Origin: Ulva prolifera
Lineage: Eukaryota > Chlorophyta > Ulvophyceae > Ulvales > Ulvaceae
Assembly: GCA_023078555.1 (NCBI GenBank)
Contig: CM041199.1
Coordinates: 9,615,315-9,679,314, forward strand
Length of the DNA stretch: 64,000 bases
Direction of reading: 5' to 3'
This document shows, piece by piece, positions 52,211 through 64,000 of the stretch (positions within the stretch are counted from its first letter, which is position 1; the number at the start of each line of letters is the position of its first letter). The position numbers and the translations under genes were made by a program. The notes beneath the pieces were generated by a model, which was not told where the DNA came from, made no database searches, and saw only the letters and a list, made by a program, of their open reading frames with translations.

Positions 52211-54400
52211 CATTGACCTCCATTCTGGACATTGACCTCCATTTTCGACATTGACCTCCATTTTCGACATTGACCTCCATTCTGGACATTGACCTCCAGG
52301 ACGGGTGAGACGGACATTGACATCCATTCATGACATTAAACTCCATTTCCGACATTGACCTCCATTCTGGACATTGACCTCCATTTTCGACATTGACCTC
52401 CATTCTGGACATTGACCTCCATGCTGGACATTGACCTCCATTCTGGACATTGACCTCCATTCTGGACATTGACCCCCATTCTGGACATTGACCTCCATTT
52501 TCGACATTGACCTCCATTCTGGATATTGACCTCCATTCTGGACATTGACCTCCATTCTGGACATTGACCTCCATTTTCGACATTGACCTCCATTATGGAC
52601 ATTGACCTCCATTCTGGACATTGACCTCCATCTGGACATTGACCTCCATCTGGACATTGACCTCCATTCTGGACATGGACCTCCATTTTCGACATTGACC
52701 TCCATTATGGACATTGACCTCCATTCTGGACATTGACCTCCATTCTGGACATTGACCCCCCATTCTGGACATTGACCTCCATTTTCGACATTGACCTCCA
52801 TTCTGGACATTGACCTCCATTCTGGACATTGACCTCCATTCTGGACATTGACCTCCATTTTCGACATTGACCTCCATTATGGACATTGACCTCCATTCTG
52901 GACATTGACCTCCATCTGGACATTGACCTCCATCTGGACATTGACCTCCATTCTGGACATGGACCTCCATTTTCGACATTGACCTCCATTATGGACATTG
53001 ACCTCCATTCTGGACATTGACCTCCATTCTGGACATTGACCTCCAGGACGGGTGAGACGGACATTGACATCCATTCATGACATTAAACTCCATTTCCGAC
53101 ATTGACCTCTATTCGGGACACTGACATCCATGCTGGACATTGACCTCCATTCTGAACATTGACCTCAATTCTGGACATTCACCTCCATTCTCGACATTGA
53201 CCTCCATTTTCGACATTGACCTCCATTCTGGACATTGACCTCCATTCTGGACATGGACCTCCATTTTCGACATTGACCTCCATTATGGACATTGACCTCC
53301 ATTCTGGACATTGACCTCCATTCTGGACATTGACCCCCATTCTGGACATTGACCTCCATTTTCGACATTGACCTCCATTCTGGACATTGACCTCCATTCT
53401 GGACATTGACCTCCATTCTGGACATTGACCTCCATTTCGACATTGACCTCCATTTCTGGACATTGACCTCCATCTGGACATTGACCTCCATTCTGGACAT
53501 GGACCTCCATTTTCGACATTGACCTCCATTATGGACATTGACCTCCATTCTGGACATTGACCTCCATTCTGGACATTGACCTCCAGGACGGGTGAGACGG
53601 ACATTGACATCCATTCATGACATTAAACTCCATTTCCGACATTGACCTCTATTCGGGACACAGACATCCATGCTGGACATTGACCTCCATTCTGGACATT
53701 GACCTCAATTCTGGATATTCACCTCCATTCTCGACATTGACCTCCATTTTCGACATTGACCTCCATTCTGGACATTGACCTCCATTCTGGACATTGACCT
53801 CCAGGACGGGTGAGACGGACATTGACCTCCATTCGTGACATTGACCTCCATTTCCGACATTGACCTCCATTCTGGACATTGACCTCCATACTGGACATTG
53901 ACCTCCATTCAGGACATTGACCTCCATTCTGGACATTGACCTCCATTCTCGAAATTGACCTCCATTTCCGACATTGACCTCCATTCTGGACATTGACCTC
54001 CATTTTCGACATTGACCTCCATTATGGACATTGACCTCCATTCTGGACATTGACCTCCATCTGGACATTGACCTCCATCTGGACATTGACCTCCATTTCC
54101 GACATTGACCTCCATTCTGGACATTGACCTCCATTTCCGACATTGACCTCCATTTTCGACATTGACCTCCATTCTGGACATTGACCTCCATACTGGACAT
54201 TGACCTCCATTCGGGACGTTGACCTCCATTCTGGACATTGACCTCCATTCTGGACATTGACCTCCATTTCCGACATTGACCTCCATTCTGGACATTGACC
54301 TCCATTTTCGACATTGACCTCCATTTTCGACATTGACCTCCATTCTGGACATTGACCTCCATTTCCGACATTGACCTCCATTCTGGACATTGACCTCCAT
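52210..54400. repeat. Copy 1 of a 2.16-2.20 kb tandem duplication in satellite B
   Basis: A rare TTGACCCCCCATTC monomer near 52,753, the CAATTCTGGACATTCACC pair near 53,165 and the GGGACACAGACATCC monomer near 53,656 all recur one period to the right. The offset is 2,158 bp in the left part and 2,195 bp in the right part. The 37-bp change equals one 19-mer plus one 18-mer and lies at about 53,430-53,470, where this copy has the odd monomers CCATTTCGAC and CCATTTCTGGAC. Confidence 0.87.
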
Positions 54401-56600
54401 TTTCGACATTGACCTCCATTTTCGACATTGACCTCCATTCTGGACATTGACCTCCAGGACGGGTGAGACGGACATTGACATCCATTCATGACATTAAACT
54501 CCATTTCCGACATTGACCTCCATTCTGGACATTGACCTCCATTTTCGACATTGACCTCCATTCTGGACATTGACCTCCATGCTGGACATTGACCTCCATT
54601 CTGGACATTGACCTCCATTCTGGACATTGACCCCCATTCTGGACATTGACCTCCATTTTCGACATTGACCTCCATTCTGGATATTGACCTCCATTCTGGA
54701 CATTGACCTCCATTCTGGACATTGACCTCCATTTTCGACATTGACCTCCATTATGGACATTGACCTCCATTCTGGACATTGACCTCCATCTGGACATTGA
54801 CCTCCATCTGGACATTGACCTCCATTCTGGACATGGACCTCCATTTTCGACATTGACCTCCATTATGGACATTGACCTCCATTCTGGACATTGACCTCCA
54901 TTCTGGACATTGACCCCCCATTCTGGACATTGACCTCCATTTTCGACATTGACCTCCATTCTGGACATTGACCTCCATTCTGGACATTGACCTCCATTCT
55001 GGACATTGACCTCCATTTTCGACATTGACCTCCATTATGGACATTGACCTCCATTCTGGACATTGACCTCCATCTGGACATTGACCTCCATCTGGACATT
55101 GACCTCCATTCTGGACATGGACCTCCATTTTCGACATTGACCTCCATTATGGACATTGACCTCCATTCTGGACATTGACCTCCATTCTGGACATTGACCT
55201 CCAGGACGGGTGAGACGGACATTGACATCCATTCATGACATTAAACTCCATTTCCGACATTGACCTCTATTCGGGACACTGACATCCATGCTGGACATTG
55301 ACCTCCATTCTGAACATTGACCTCAATTCTGGACATTCACCTCCATTCTCGACATTGACCTCCATTTTCGACATTGACCTCCATTCTGGACATTGACCTC
55401 CATTCTGGACATGGACCTCCATTTTCGACATTGACCTCCATTATGGACATTGACCTCCATTCTGGACATTGACCTCCATTCTGGACATTGACCCCCATTC
55501 TGGACATTGACCTCCATTTTCGACATTGACCTCCATTCTGGACATTGACCTCCATTCTGGACATTGACCTCCATTCTGGACATTGACCTCCATTTTCGAC
55601 ATTGACCTCCATTATGGACATTGACCTCCATTCTGGACATTGACCTCCATCTGGACATTGACCTCCATCTGGACATTGACCTCCATTCTGGACATGGACC
55701 TCCATTTTCGACATTGACCTCCATTATGGACATTGACCTCCATTCTGGACATTGACCTCCATTCTGGACATTGACCTCCAGGACGGGTGAGACGGACATT
55801 GACATCCATTCATGACATTAAACTCCATTTCCGACATTGACCTCTATTCGGGACACAGACATCCATGCTGGACATTGACCTCCATTCTGGACATTGACCT
55901 CAATTCTGGATATTCACCTCCATTCTCGACATTGACCTCCATTTTCGACATTGACCTCCATTCTGGACATTGACCTCCATTCTGGACATTGACCTCCAGG
56001 ACGGGTGAGACGGACATTGACCTCCATTCGTGACATTGACCTCCATTTCCGACATTGACCTCCATTCTGGACATTGACCTCCATACTGGACATTGACCTC
56101 CATTCAGGACATTGACCTCCATTCTGGACATTGACCTCCATTCTCGAAATTGACCTCCATTTCCGACATTGACCTCCATTCTGGACATTGACCTCCATTT
56201 TCGACATTGACCTCCATTATGGACATTGACCTCCATTCTGGACATTGACCTCCATCTGGACATTGACCTCCATCTGGACATTGACCTCCATTTCCGACAT
56301 TGACCTCCATTCTGGACATTGACCTCCATTTCCGACATTGACCTCCATTTTCGACATTGACCTCCATTCTGGACATTGACCTCCATACTGGACATTGACC
56401 TCCATTCGGGACGTTGACCTCCATTCTGGACATTGACCTCCATTCTGGACATTGACCTCCATTTCCGACATTGACCTCCATTCTGGACATTGACCTCCAT
56501 TTTCGACATTGACCTCCATTTTCGACATTGACCTCCATTCTGGACATTGACCTCCATTTCCGACATTGACCTCCATTCTGGACATTGACCTCCATTCTGG
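54400..56600. repeat. Copy 2 of the 2.16-2.20 kb tandem duplication in satellite B
   Basis: This is the partner of the segment to its left, with TTGACCCCCCATTC near 54,911, CAATTCTGGACATTCACC near 55,325 and GGGACACAGACATCC near 55,851. Apart from the 37-bp length difference, the order of four-base variants is the same over nearly the whole length. Similarity ends near 56,560, where a TTTCC monomer replaces the 28-bp variant. This is probably one of the youngest duplications in satellite B. Confidence 0.87.
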
Positions 56601-59600
56601 ACATTGACCTCCAGGACGGGTGAGACGGACATTGACCTCCATTCATGACATTAAACTCCATTTCCGACATTGACCTCCATACTGGACATTGACCTCCATT
56701 CTCGACATTGACCTCCATTTTCGACATTGACCTCCATTCTGGACATTGACCTCCATTCTGGACATTGACCTCCATTCTGGACATTGACCTCCATGCTGGA
56801 CATTGACCTCCATTCTGGACATTGACCTCCAGGACGGGTGAGACGGACATTGACCTCCATTCGTGACATTGACCTCCATTTCCGACATTGACCTCCATTC
56901 TGTACATTGTCCTCCATACTGGACATTGACCTCCATTCAGGACATTGACCTCCATTCTGGACATTGACCTCCATTCTCGAAATTGACCTCCATTTCCGAC
57001 ATTGACCTCCATTCTGGACATTGACCTCCATTCTCGACATTGACCTCCATTCATGACATTGACCTCCATTTTCGACATTGACCTCCATTCTGGACATTGA
57101 CCTCCATTTTCGACATTGACCTCCATTCTGGACATTGACCTCCATTTCCGACATTGACCTCCATTTTCGACATTGACCTCCATTCTGGACATTGACCTCC
57201 ATACTGGACATTGACCTCCATTCGGGACATTGACCTCCATTCTGGACATTGACCTCCATTCTGGACATTGACATCCATTTCCGACATTGACCTCCATTCT
57301 GGACATTGACCTCCATTCTCGACATTGACCTCCATTTTCGACATTGACCTCCATTATGGACATTGACCTCCATTTCCGACATTGACCTCCATTTCCGACA
57401 TTGACCTCCATTCTGGACATTGACCTCCATGCTGGACATTGACCTCCATTCTGGACATTGACCTCCATTCTGGACATTGACCTCCATTTTCGACATTGAC
57501 CTCCATTTTCGACATTGACCTCCATTCTGGACATTGACCTCCAGGACGGGTGAGACGGACATTGACATCCATTCATGACATTAAACTCCATTTCCGACAT
57601 TGACCTCCATTCTGGACATTGACCTCCATTCTCGAAATTGACCTCCATTTCCGACATTGACCTCCATTCTAGACATTGACCTCCATTCTCGACATTGACC
57701 TCCATTCATGACATTGACCTCCATTTTCGACATTGACCTCCATTCTGGACATTGACCTCCATTTCCGACATTGACCTCCATTCTGGACATTGACCTCCAT
57801 TTTCGACATTGACCTCCATTCTGGACATTGACCTCCATGCTGGACATTGACCTCCATTCTGGACATTGACCTCCATTCTGGACATTGACCCCCATTCTGG
57901 ACATTGACCTCCATTTTCGACATTGACCTCCATTCTGGACATTGACCTCCATTCTGGACATTGACCTCCATTCTGGACATTGACCTCCAGGACGGGTGAG
58001 ACGGACATTGACCTCCATTCATGACATTAAACTCCATTTCCGACATTGACCTCCATTCTGGACATTGACCTCCATTCTGGACATTGACCTCCATTCTGGA
58101 CATTGACCTCCATGCTGGACATTGACCTCCATTCTGGACATTGACCTCCAGGACGGGTGAGACGGACATTGACCTCCATTCGTGACATTGACCTCCATTT
58201 CCGACATTGACCTCCATTCTGGACATTGACCTCCATAATGGACATTGACCTCCATTCAGGACATTGACCTCCATTCTGGACATTGACCTCCATTATGGAC
58301 ATTGACCTCCATTTTCGACATTGACCTCCATTCTGGACATTGACCTCCATGCTGGACATTGACCTCCATTCTGGACATTGACCTCCATTTTGGACATTGA
58401 CCTCCATTTACGACATTGACCTCCATTCTGGACATTGACCTCCATGCTGGACATTGACCTCCATTCTGGACATTGACCTCCAGGACGGGTGAGACGGACA
58501 TTGACCTCCATTCTGGACATTGACCTCCATTCTGTACATTGACCTCCATTTCCGACATTGACCTCCATTCTGGACATTGACCTCCATTCTGGACATTGAC
58601 CTCCATTCTGGACATTGACCTCCATTCGGGACATTGACCTCCATTCTGGACATTGACCTCCATTCTGGACATTGACCTCCATTTCCGACATTGACCTCCA
58701 TTCTGGACATTGACCTCCATTTTCGACATTGACCTCCATTCTGGACATTGACCTCCATGCTGGACATTGACCTCCATTCTGGACATTGACCTCCATTTCC
58801 GACATTGACCTCCATTTTCGACATTGACCTCCATGCTGGACATTGACCTCCATTCTGGACATTGACCTCCAGGACGGGTGAGACGGACATTGACCTCCAT
58901 TCTGGACATTGACCTCCATTCTCGACATTGACCTCCATTTTCGACATTGACCTCCATGCTGGACATTGACCTCCATTCTGGACATTGACCTCCAGGACGG
59001 GTGAGACGGACATTGACCTCCATTCGTGACATTGACCTCCATTTCCGACATTGACCTCCATTCTGGACATTGACCTCCATACTGGACATTGACCTCCATT
59101 CAGGACATTGACCTCCATTTTCGACATTGACCTCCATTATGGACATTGACCTCCATTCTGGACATTGACCTCCATTCTGGACATTGACCTCCAGGACGGG
59201 TGAGACGGACATTGACCTCCATTCATGACATTAAACTCCATTTCCGACATTGACCTCCATTCTGGACATTGACCTCCATTCTGGACATTGACCTCCATTC
59301 TGGACATTGACCTCCATGCTGGACATTGACCTCCATTCTGGACATTGACCTCCAGGACGGGTGAGACGGACATTGACCTCCATTCGTGACATTGACCTCC
59401 ATTTCCGACATTGACCTCCATTCTGGACATTGACCTCCATACTGGACATTGACCTCCATTCAGGACATTGACCTCCATTCTCGACATTGACCTCCATTCT
59501 CGAAATTGACCTCCATTTCCGACATTGACCTCCATTCTGGACATTGACCTCCATTCTCGACATTGACCTCCATTCTGGACATTGACCTCCATGCTGGACA

Positions 59601-62600
59601 TTGACCTCCATTCTGGACATTGACCTCCATTTCCGACATTGACCTCCATTTTCGACATTGACCTCCATGCTGGACATTGACCTCCATGCTGGACATTGAC
59701 CTCCAGGACGGGTGAGACGGACATTGACCTCCATTCTGGACATTGACCTCCATTCTCGACATTGACCTCCATTTTCGACATTGACCTCCATGCTGGACAT
59801 TGACCTCCATTCTGGACATTGACCTCCAGGACGGGTGAGACGGACATTGACCTCCATTCGTGACATTGACCTCCATTTCCGACATTGACCTCCATTCTGG
59901 ACATTGACCTCCATACTGGACATTGACCTCCATTCAGGACATTGACCTCCATTTTCGACATTGACCTCCATTATGGACATTGACCTCCATTCTGGACATT
60001 GACCTCCATTCTGGACATTGACCTCCAGGACGGGTGAGACGGACATTGACCTCCATTCATGACATTAAACTCCATTTCCGACATTGACCTCCATTCTGGA
60101 CATTGACCTCCATTCTGGACATTGACCTCCATTCTGGACATTGACCTCCATGCTGGACATTGACCTCCATTCTGGACATTGACCTCCAGGACGGGTGAGA
60201 CGGACATTGACCTCCATTCGTGACATTGACCTCCATTTCCGACATTGACCTCCATTCTGGACATTGACCTCCATACTGGACATTGACCTCCATTCAGGAC
60301 ATTGACCTCCATTCTCGACATTGACCTCCATTCTCGAAATTGACCTCCATTTCCGACATTGACCTCCATTCTGGACATTGACCTCCATTCTCGACATTGA
60401 CCTCCATTCATGACATTGACCTCCATTTTCGACATTGACCTCCATTCTGGACATTGACCTCCATTTTCGACATTGACCTCCATTCTGGACATTGACCTCC
60501 ATTTCCGACATTGACCTCCATTTTCGACATTGACCTCCATTCTGGACATTGACCTCCATACTGGACATTGACCTCCATTCGGGACATTGACCGCCATTCT
60601 GGACATTGACCTCCATTTCCGACATTGACCTCCATTCTGGACATTGACCTCCATTTTCGACATTGACCTCCATTCTGGACATTGACCTCCATGCTGGACA
60701 TTGACCTCCATTCTGGACATTGACCTCCATTTCCGACATTGACCTCCATTTTCGACATTGACCTCCATGCTGGACATTGACCTCCATTCTGGACATTGAC
60801 CTCCAGGACGGGTGAGACGGACATTGACCTCCATTCTGGACATTGACCTCCATGCTGGACATTGACCTCCATTCTGGACATTGACCTCCAGGACGGGTGA
60901 GACGGACATTGACCTCCATTCGTGACATTGACCTCCATTTCCGACATTGACCTCCATTCTGGACATTGACCTCCATACTGGACATTGACCTCCATTCAGG
61001 ACATTGACCTCCATTCTCGACATTGACCTCCATTTACGACATTGACCTCCATTCTGGACATTGACCTCCATGCTGGACATTGACCTCCATTCTGGACATT
61101 GACCTCCAGGACGGGTGAGACGGACATTGACCTCCATTCTGGACATTGACCTCCATTCTGTACATTGACCTCCATTTCCGACATTGACCTCCATTTTCGA
61201 CATTGACCTCCATTCTGGACATTGACCTCCATTCTGGACATTGACCTCCATTCTGGACATTGACCTCCATTCGGGACATTGACCTCCATTCTGGACATTG
61301 ACCTCCATTCTGGACATTGACCTCCATTTCCGACATTGACCTCCATTCTGGACATTGACCTCCATTTTCGACATTGACCTCCATTCTGGACATTGACCTC
61401 CATGCTGGACATTGACCTCCATTCTGGACATTGACCTCCATTTCCGACATTGACCTCCATTTTCGACATTGACCTCCATGCTGGACATTGACCTCCATTC
61501 TGGACATTGACCTCCATTCTGGACATTGACCTCCAGGACGGGTGAGACGGACATTGACCTCCATTCTGGACATTGACCTCCATTCTCGACATTGACCTCC
61601 ATTTTCGACATTGACCTCCATGCTGGACATTGACCTCCATTCTGGACATTGACCTCCAGGACGGGTGAGACGGACATTGACCTCCATTCGTGACATTGAC
61701 CTCCATTTCCGACATTGACCTCCATTCTGGACATTGACCTCCATACTGGACATTGACCTCCATTCAGGACATTGACCTCCATTTTCGACATTGACCTCCA
61801 TTATGGACATTGACCTCCATGCTGGACATTGACCTCCATTCTGGACATTGACCTCCAGGACGGGTGAGACGGACATTGACCTCCATTCGTGACATTGACC
61901 TCCATTTCCGACATTGACCTCCATTCTGGACATTGACCTCCATACTGGACATTGACCTCCATTCAGGACATTGACCTCCATTCTCGACATTGACCTCCAT
62001 TTACGACATTGACCTCCATTCTGGACATTGACCTCCATGCTGGACATTGACCTCCATTCTGGACATTGACCTCCAGGACGGGTGAGACGGACATTGACCT
62101 CCATTCTGGACATTGACCTCCATTCTGTACATTGACCTCCATTTCCGACATTGACCTCCATTTTCGACATTGACCTCCATTCTGGACATTGACCTCCATT
62201 CTGGACATTGACCTCCATTCTGGACATTGACCTCCATTCGGGACATTGACCTCCATTCTGGACATTGACCTCCATTCTGGACATTGACCTCCATTTCCGA
62301 CATTGACCTCCATTCTGGACATTGACCTCCATTTTCGACATTGACCTCCATTCTGGACATTGACCTCCATGCTGGACATTGACCGCCATTCTGGACATTG
62401 ACCTCCATTTCCGACATTGACCTCCATTCTGGACATTGACCTCCATTTTCGACATTGACCTCCATTCTGGACATTGACCTCCATGCTGGACATTGACCTC
62501 CATTCTGGACATTGACCTCCATTTCCGACATTGACCTCCATTTTCGACATTGACCTCCATGCTGGACATTGACCTCCATTCTGGACATTGACCTCCAGGA

Positions 62601-64000
62601 CGGGTGAGACGGACATTGACCTCCATTCTGGACATTGACCTCCATGCTGGACATTGACCTCCATTCTGGACATTGACCTCCAGGACGGGTGAGACGGACA
62701 TTGACCTCCATTCGTGACATTGACCTCCATTTCCGACATTGACCTCCATTCTGGACATTGACCTCCATTCTGGACATTGACCTCCATTCAGGACATTGAC
62801 CTCCATTCTCGACATTGACCTCCATTTACGACATTGACCTCCATTCTGGACATTGACCTCCATGCTGGACATTGACCTCCATTCTGGACATTGACCTCCA
62901 GGACGGGTGAGACGGACATTGACCTCCATTCTGGACATTGACCTCCATTCTGTACATTGACCTCCATTTCCGACATTGACCTCCATTTTCGACATTGACC
63001 TCCATTCTGGACATTGACCTCCATTCTGGACATTGACCTCCATTCTGGACATTGACCTCCATTCGGGACATTGACCTCCATTCTGGACATTGACCTCCAT
63101 TCTGGACATTGACCTCCATTTCCGACATTGACCTCCATTCTGGACATTGACCTCCATTTTCGACATTGACCTCCATTCTGGACATTGACCTCCATGCTGG
63201 ACATTGACCTCCATTCTGGACATTGACCTCCATTTCCGACATTGACCTCCATTTTCGACATTGACCTCCATGCTGGACATTGACCTCCGTTCTGGACATT
63301 GACCTCCAGGACGGGTGAGACGGACATTGACCTCCATTCTGGACATTGACCTCCATTCTCGACATTGACCTCCATTTTCGACATTGACCTCCATGCTGGA
63401 CATTGACCTCCATTCTGGACATTGACCTCCAGGACGGGTGAGACGGACATTGACCTCCATTCGTGACATTGACCTCCATTTCCGACATTGACCTCCATTC
63501 TGGACATTGACCTCCATACTGGACATTGACCTCCATTCAGGACATTGACCTCCATTTTCGACATTGACCTCCATTATGGACATTGACCTCCATTCTGGAC
63601 ATTGACCTCCATTCTGGACATTGACCTCCAGGACGGGTGAGACGGACATTGACCTCCATTCATGACATTAAACTCCATTTCCGACATTGACCTCCATTCT
63701 GGACATTGACCTCCATTCTGGACATTGACCTCCAGGACGGGTGAGACGGACATTGACCTCCATTCGTGACATTGACCTCCATTTCCGACATTGACCTCCA
63801 TTCTGGACATTGACCTCCATACTGGACATTGACCTCCATTCAGGACATTGACCTCCATTCTCGACATTGACCTCCATTCTCGAAATTGACCTCCATTTCC
63901 GACATTGACCTCCATTCTGGACATTGACCTCCATTCTCGACATTGACCTCCATTCATGACATTGACCTCCATTTTCGACATTGACCTCCATTCTGGACAT
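56600..64000. repeat. Right-hand satellite B with overlapping block duplications
   Basis: Phrases beginning with the TCAT and TTAAAC monomers lie at 58,026, 59,230, 60,064 and 63,668, with an 834-bp step between the middle two. CCATTTACGAC monomers, which put another stop on the minus strand, lie near 58,406, 61,032, 61,991 and 62,824 (last three spaced 959 and 833 bp). Long shared runs link 58.4-59.1, 61.0-61.7 and 62.8-63.6 kb. TTAAAC monomers are sparser between 60.1 and 63.6 kb, which is why the longest stop-free minus-strand frame is found here. Confidence 0.8.
61034..63649 (-). other. Longest minus-strand open frame (871 codons); repeat artefact, not called a gene
   Basis: The translation is nothing but the 19-residue repeat MEVNVQNGGQCPEWRSMSR with small substitutions. 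Nineteen bases is not a multiple of three, so three monomers encode one 19-residue cycle and the same peptide appears in every minus-strand frame. Overlapping open frames do exist at the same place in the other frames. There is no signal peptide, domain, codon preference or flanking gene. The repeat has one Cys and one Trp per 19 residues. Openness follows from the absence of stop triplets in the consensus. Translation in vivo is not supported by anything visible. Confidence 0.85.

Larger units (their letters stand above)
44989..64000. repeat. Satellite B: 19-bp tandem array with 28-bp and 18-bp length variants
   Basis: The rest of the window is a 19-bp tandem repeat, consensus ATTGACCTCCATTCTGGAC, on the order of a thousand monomers by length. 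The core GACATTGACCTCCAT is almost constant. The next four bases vary (TCTG, TTTC, TTCC, TCTC, ACTG, GCTG, TCGG, TCAG, TATG, TCAT, TCGT). Two length variants recur: a 28-bp form containing GGACGGGTGAGACGGAC and an 18-bp form ending CCATCTGGAC. The plus strand has TGA in every frame, while the consensus minus strand has no stop. The array runs off the right edge. It shares no convincing homology with satellite A. Confidence 0.97.

Noticed and set aside
44905-64000. Dozens of overlapping minus-strand open frames, up to 871 codons, as protein genes
   Set aside because: All encode the same 19-residue repeat in all three frames, as a stop-free 19-bp repeat must. No domain, signal, start context or flanking gene supports any one of them.
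44989-64000. CENP-B box in satellite B (TTCG and CGGG motifs are present)
   Set aside because: TTCGACATTGAC and TTCGGGACATTG do not place the required A and CGGG of the box at the right distances on either strand.
1-64000. LTR element, LINE, SINE or other dispersed element in the arrays
   Set aside because: Reading through the window I found no stretch that departs from the monomer patterns, no poly-A tail and no long terminal repeats.
1-64000. tRNA, rRNA or other RNA genes
   Set aside because: No cloverleaf boxes or conserved rRNA segments are visible, and every segment is explained by the monomers.

Overview
This 64-kb window is entirely tandem-repeat (satellite) DNA. I find no gene, RNA gene, transposon, CRISPR array or unique sequence anywhere in it. 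Two unrelated satellites meet at one sharp join. Satellite A (1 to about 44,988) is a 14-bp repeat, consensus GCCCTAGCAATCTC, broken at intervals by a 66-bp unit. Satellite B (about 44,989 to 64,000) is a 19-bp repeat, consensus ATTGACCTCCATTCTGGAC, with 28-bp and 18-bp length variants. Both arrays run off the window, so their full lengths are unknown.

Kind of organism: arrays tens of kilobases long with nested higher-order repeats point to a eukaryotic heterochromatic, subtelomeric or centromere-adjacent region (inference). The species cannot be named from this sequence. Nearly every 14-mer carries a TCG, and few of these have become TTG or TCA. That suggests either weak germline CpG methylation or recent amplification and homogenisation.

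Layout of satellite A. The 66-bp unit is a 14-mer carrying 52 extra bases. Where I counted, successive 66-bp units are exactly 66+14n bp apart (108, 122, 178, 192, 192, 122 bp near the start). The 66-bp unit has two linked forms, and certain 14-mer variants keep fixed places beside it, so the true evolving unit is composite. Above that lie larger duplications: a block marked by an AGAAATC variant six times in the first 6.6 kb; a 3.8-kb tandem duplication at about 13.2-20.9 kb; and three copies of a 4.4-5.2 kb block at about 24.1-40.9 kb, offset by 5,929 and 5,831 bp.

Layout of satellite B. Each monomer keeps a nearly fixed core, GACATTGACCTCCAT, and differs mainly in the next four bases. Higher-order copies occur at 45.1-48.5 kb (offsets 1,670 and 1,023 bp), 52.2-56.6 kb (2.16-2.20 kb tandem pair) and 58-64 kb (offsets such as 834 bp).

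Coding: the minus strand of satellite B has many long open frames, up to 871 codons. They follow from a stop-free 19-bp period that is not a multiple of three, so the same 19-residue repeat appears in all three frames. I treat none as genes. Satellite A cannot hold a long frame, because CTAG puts a TAG in every frame of both strands.
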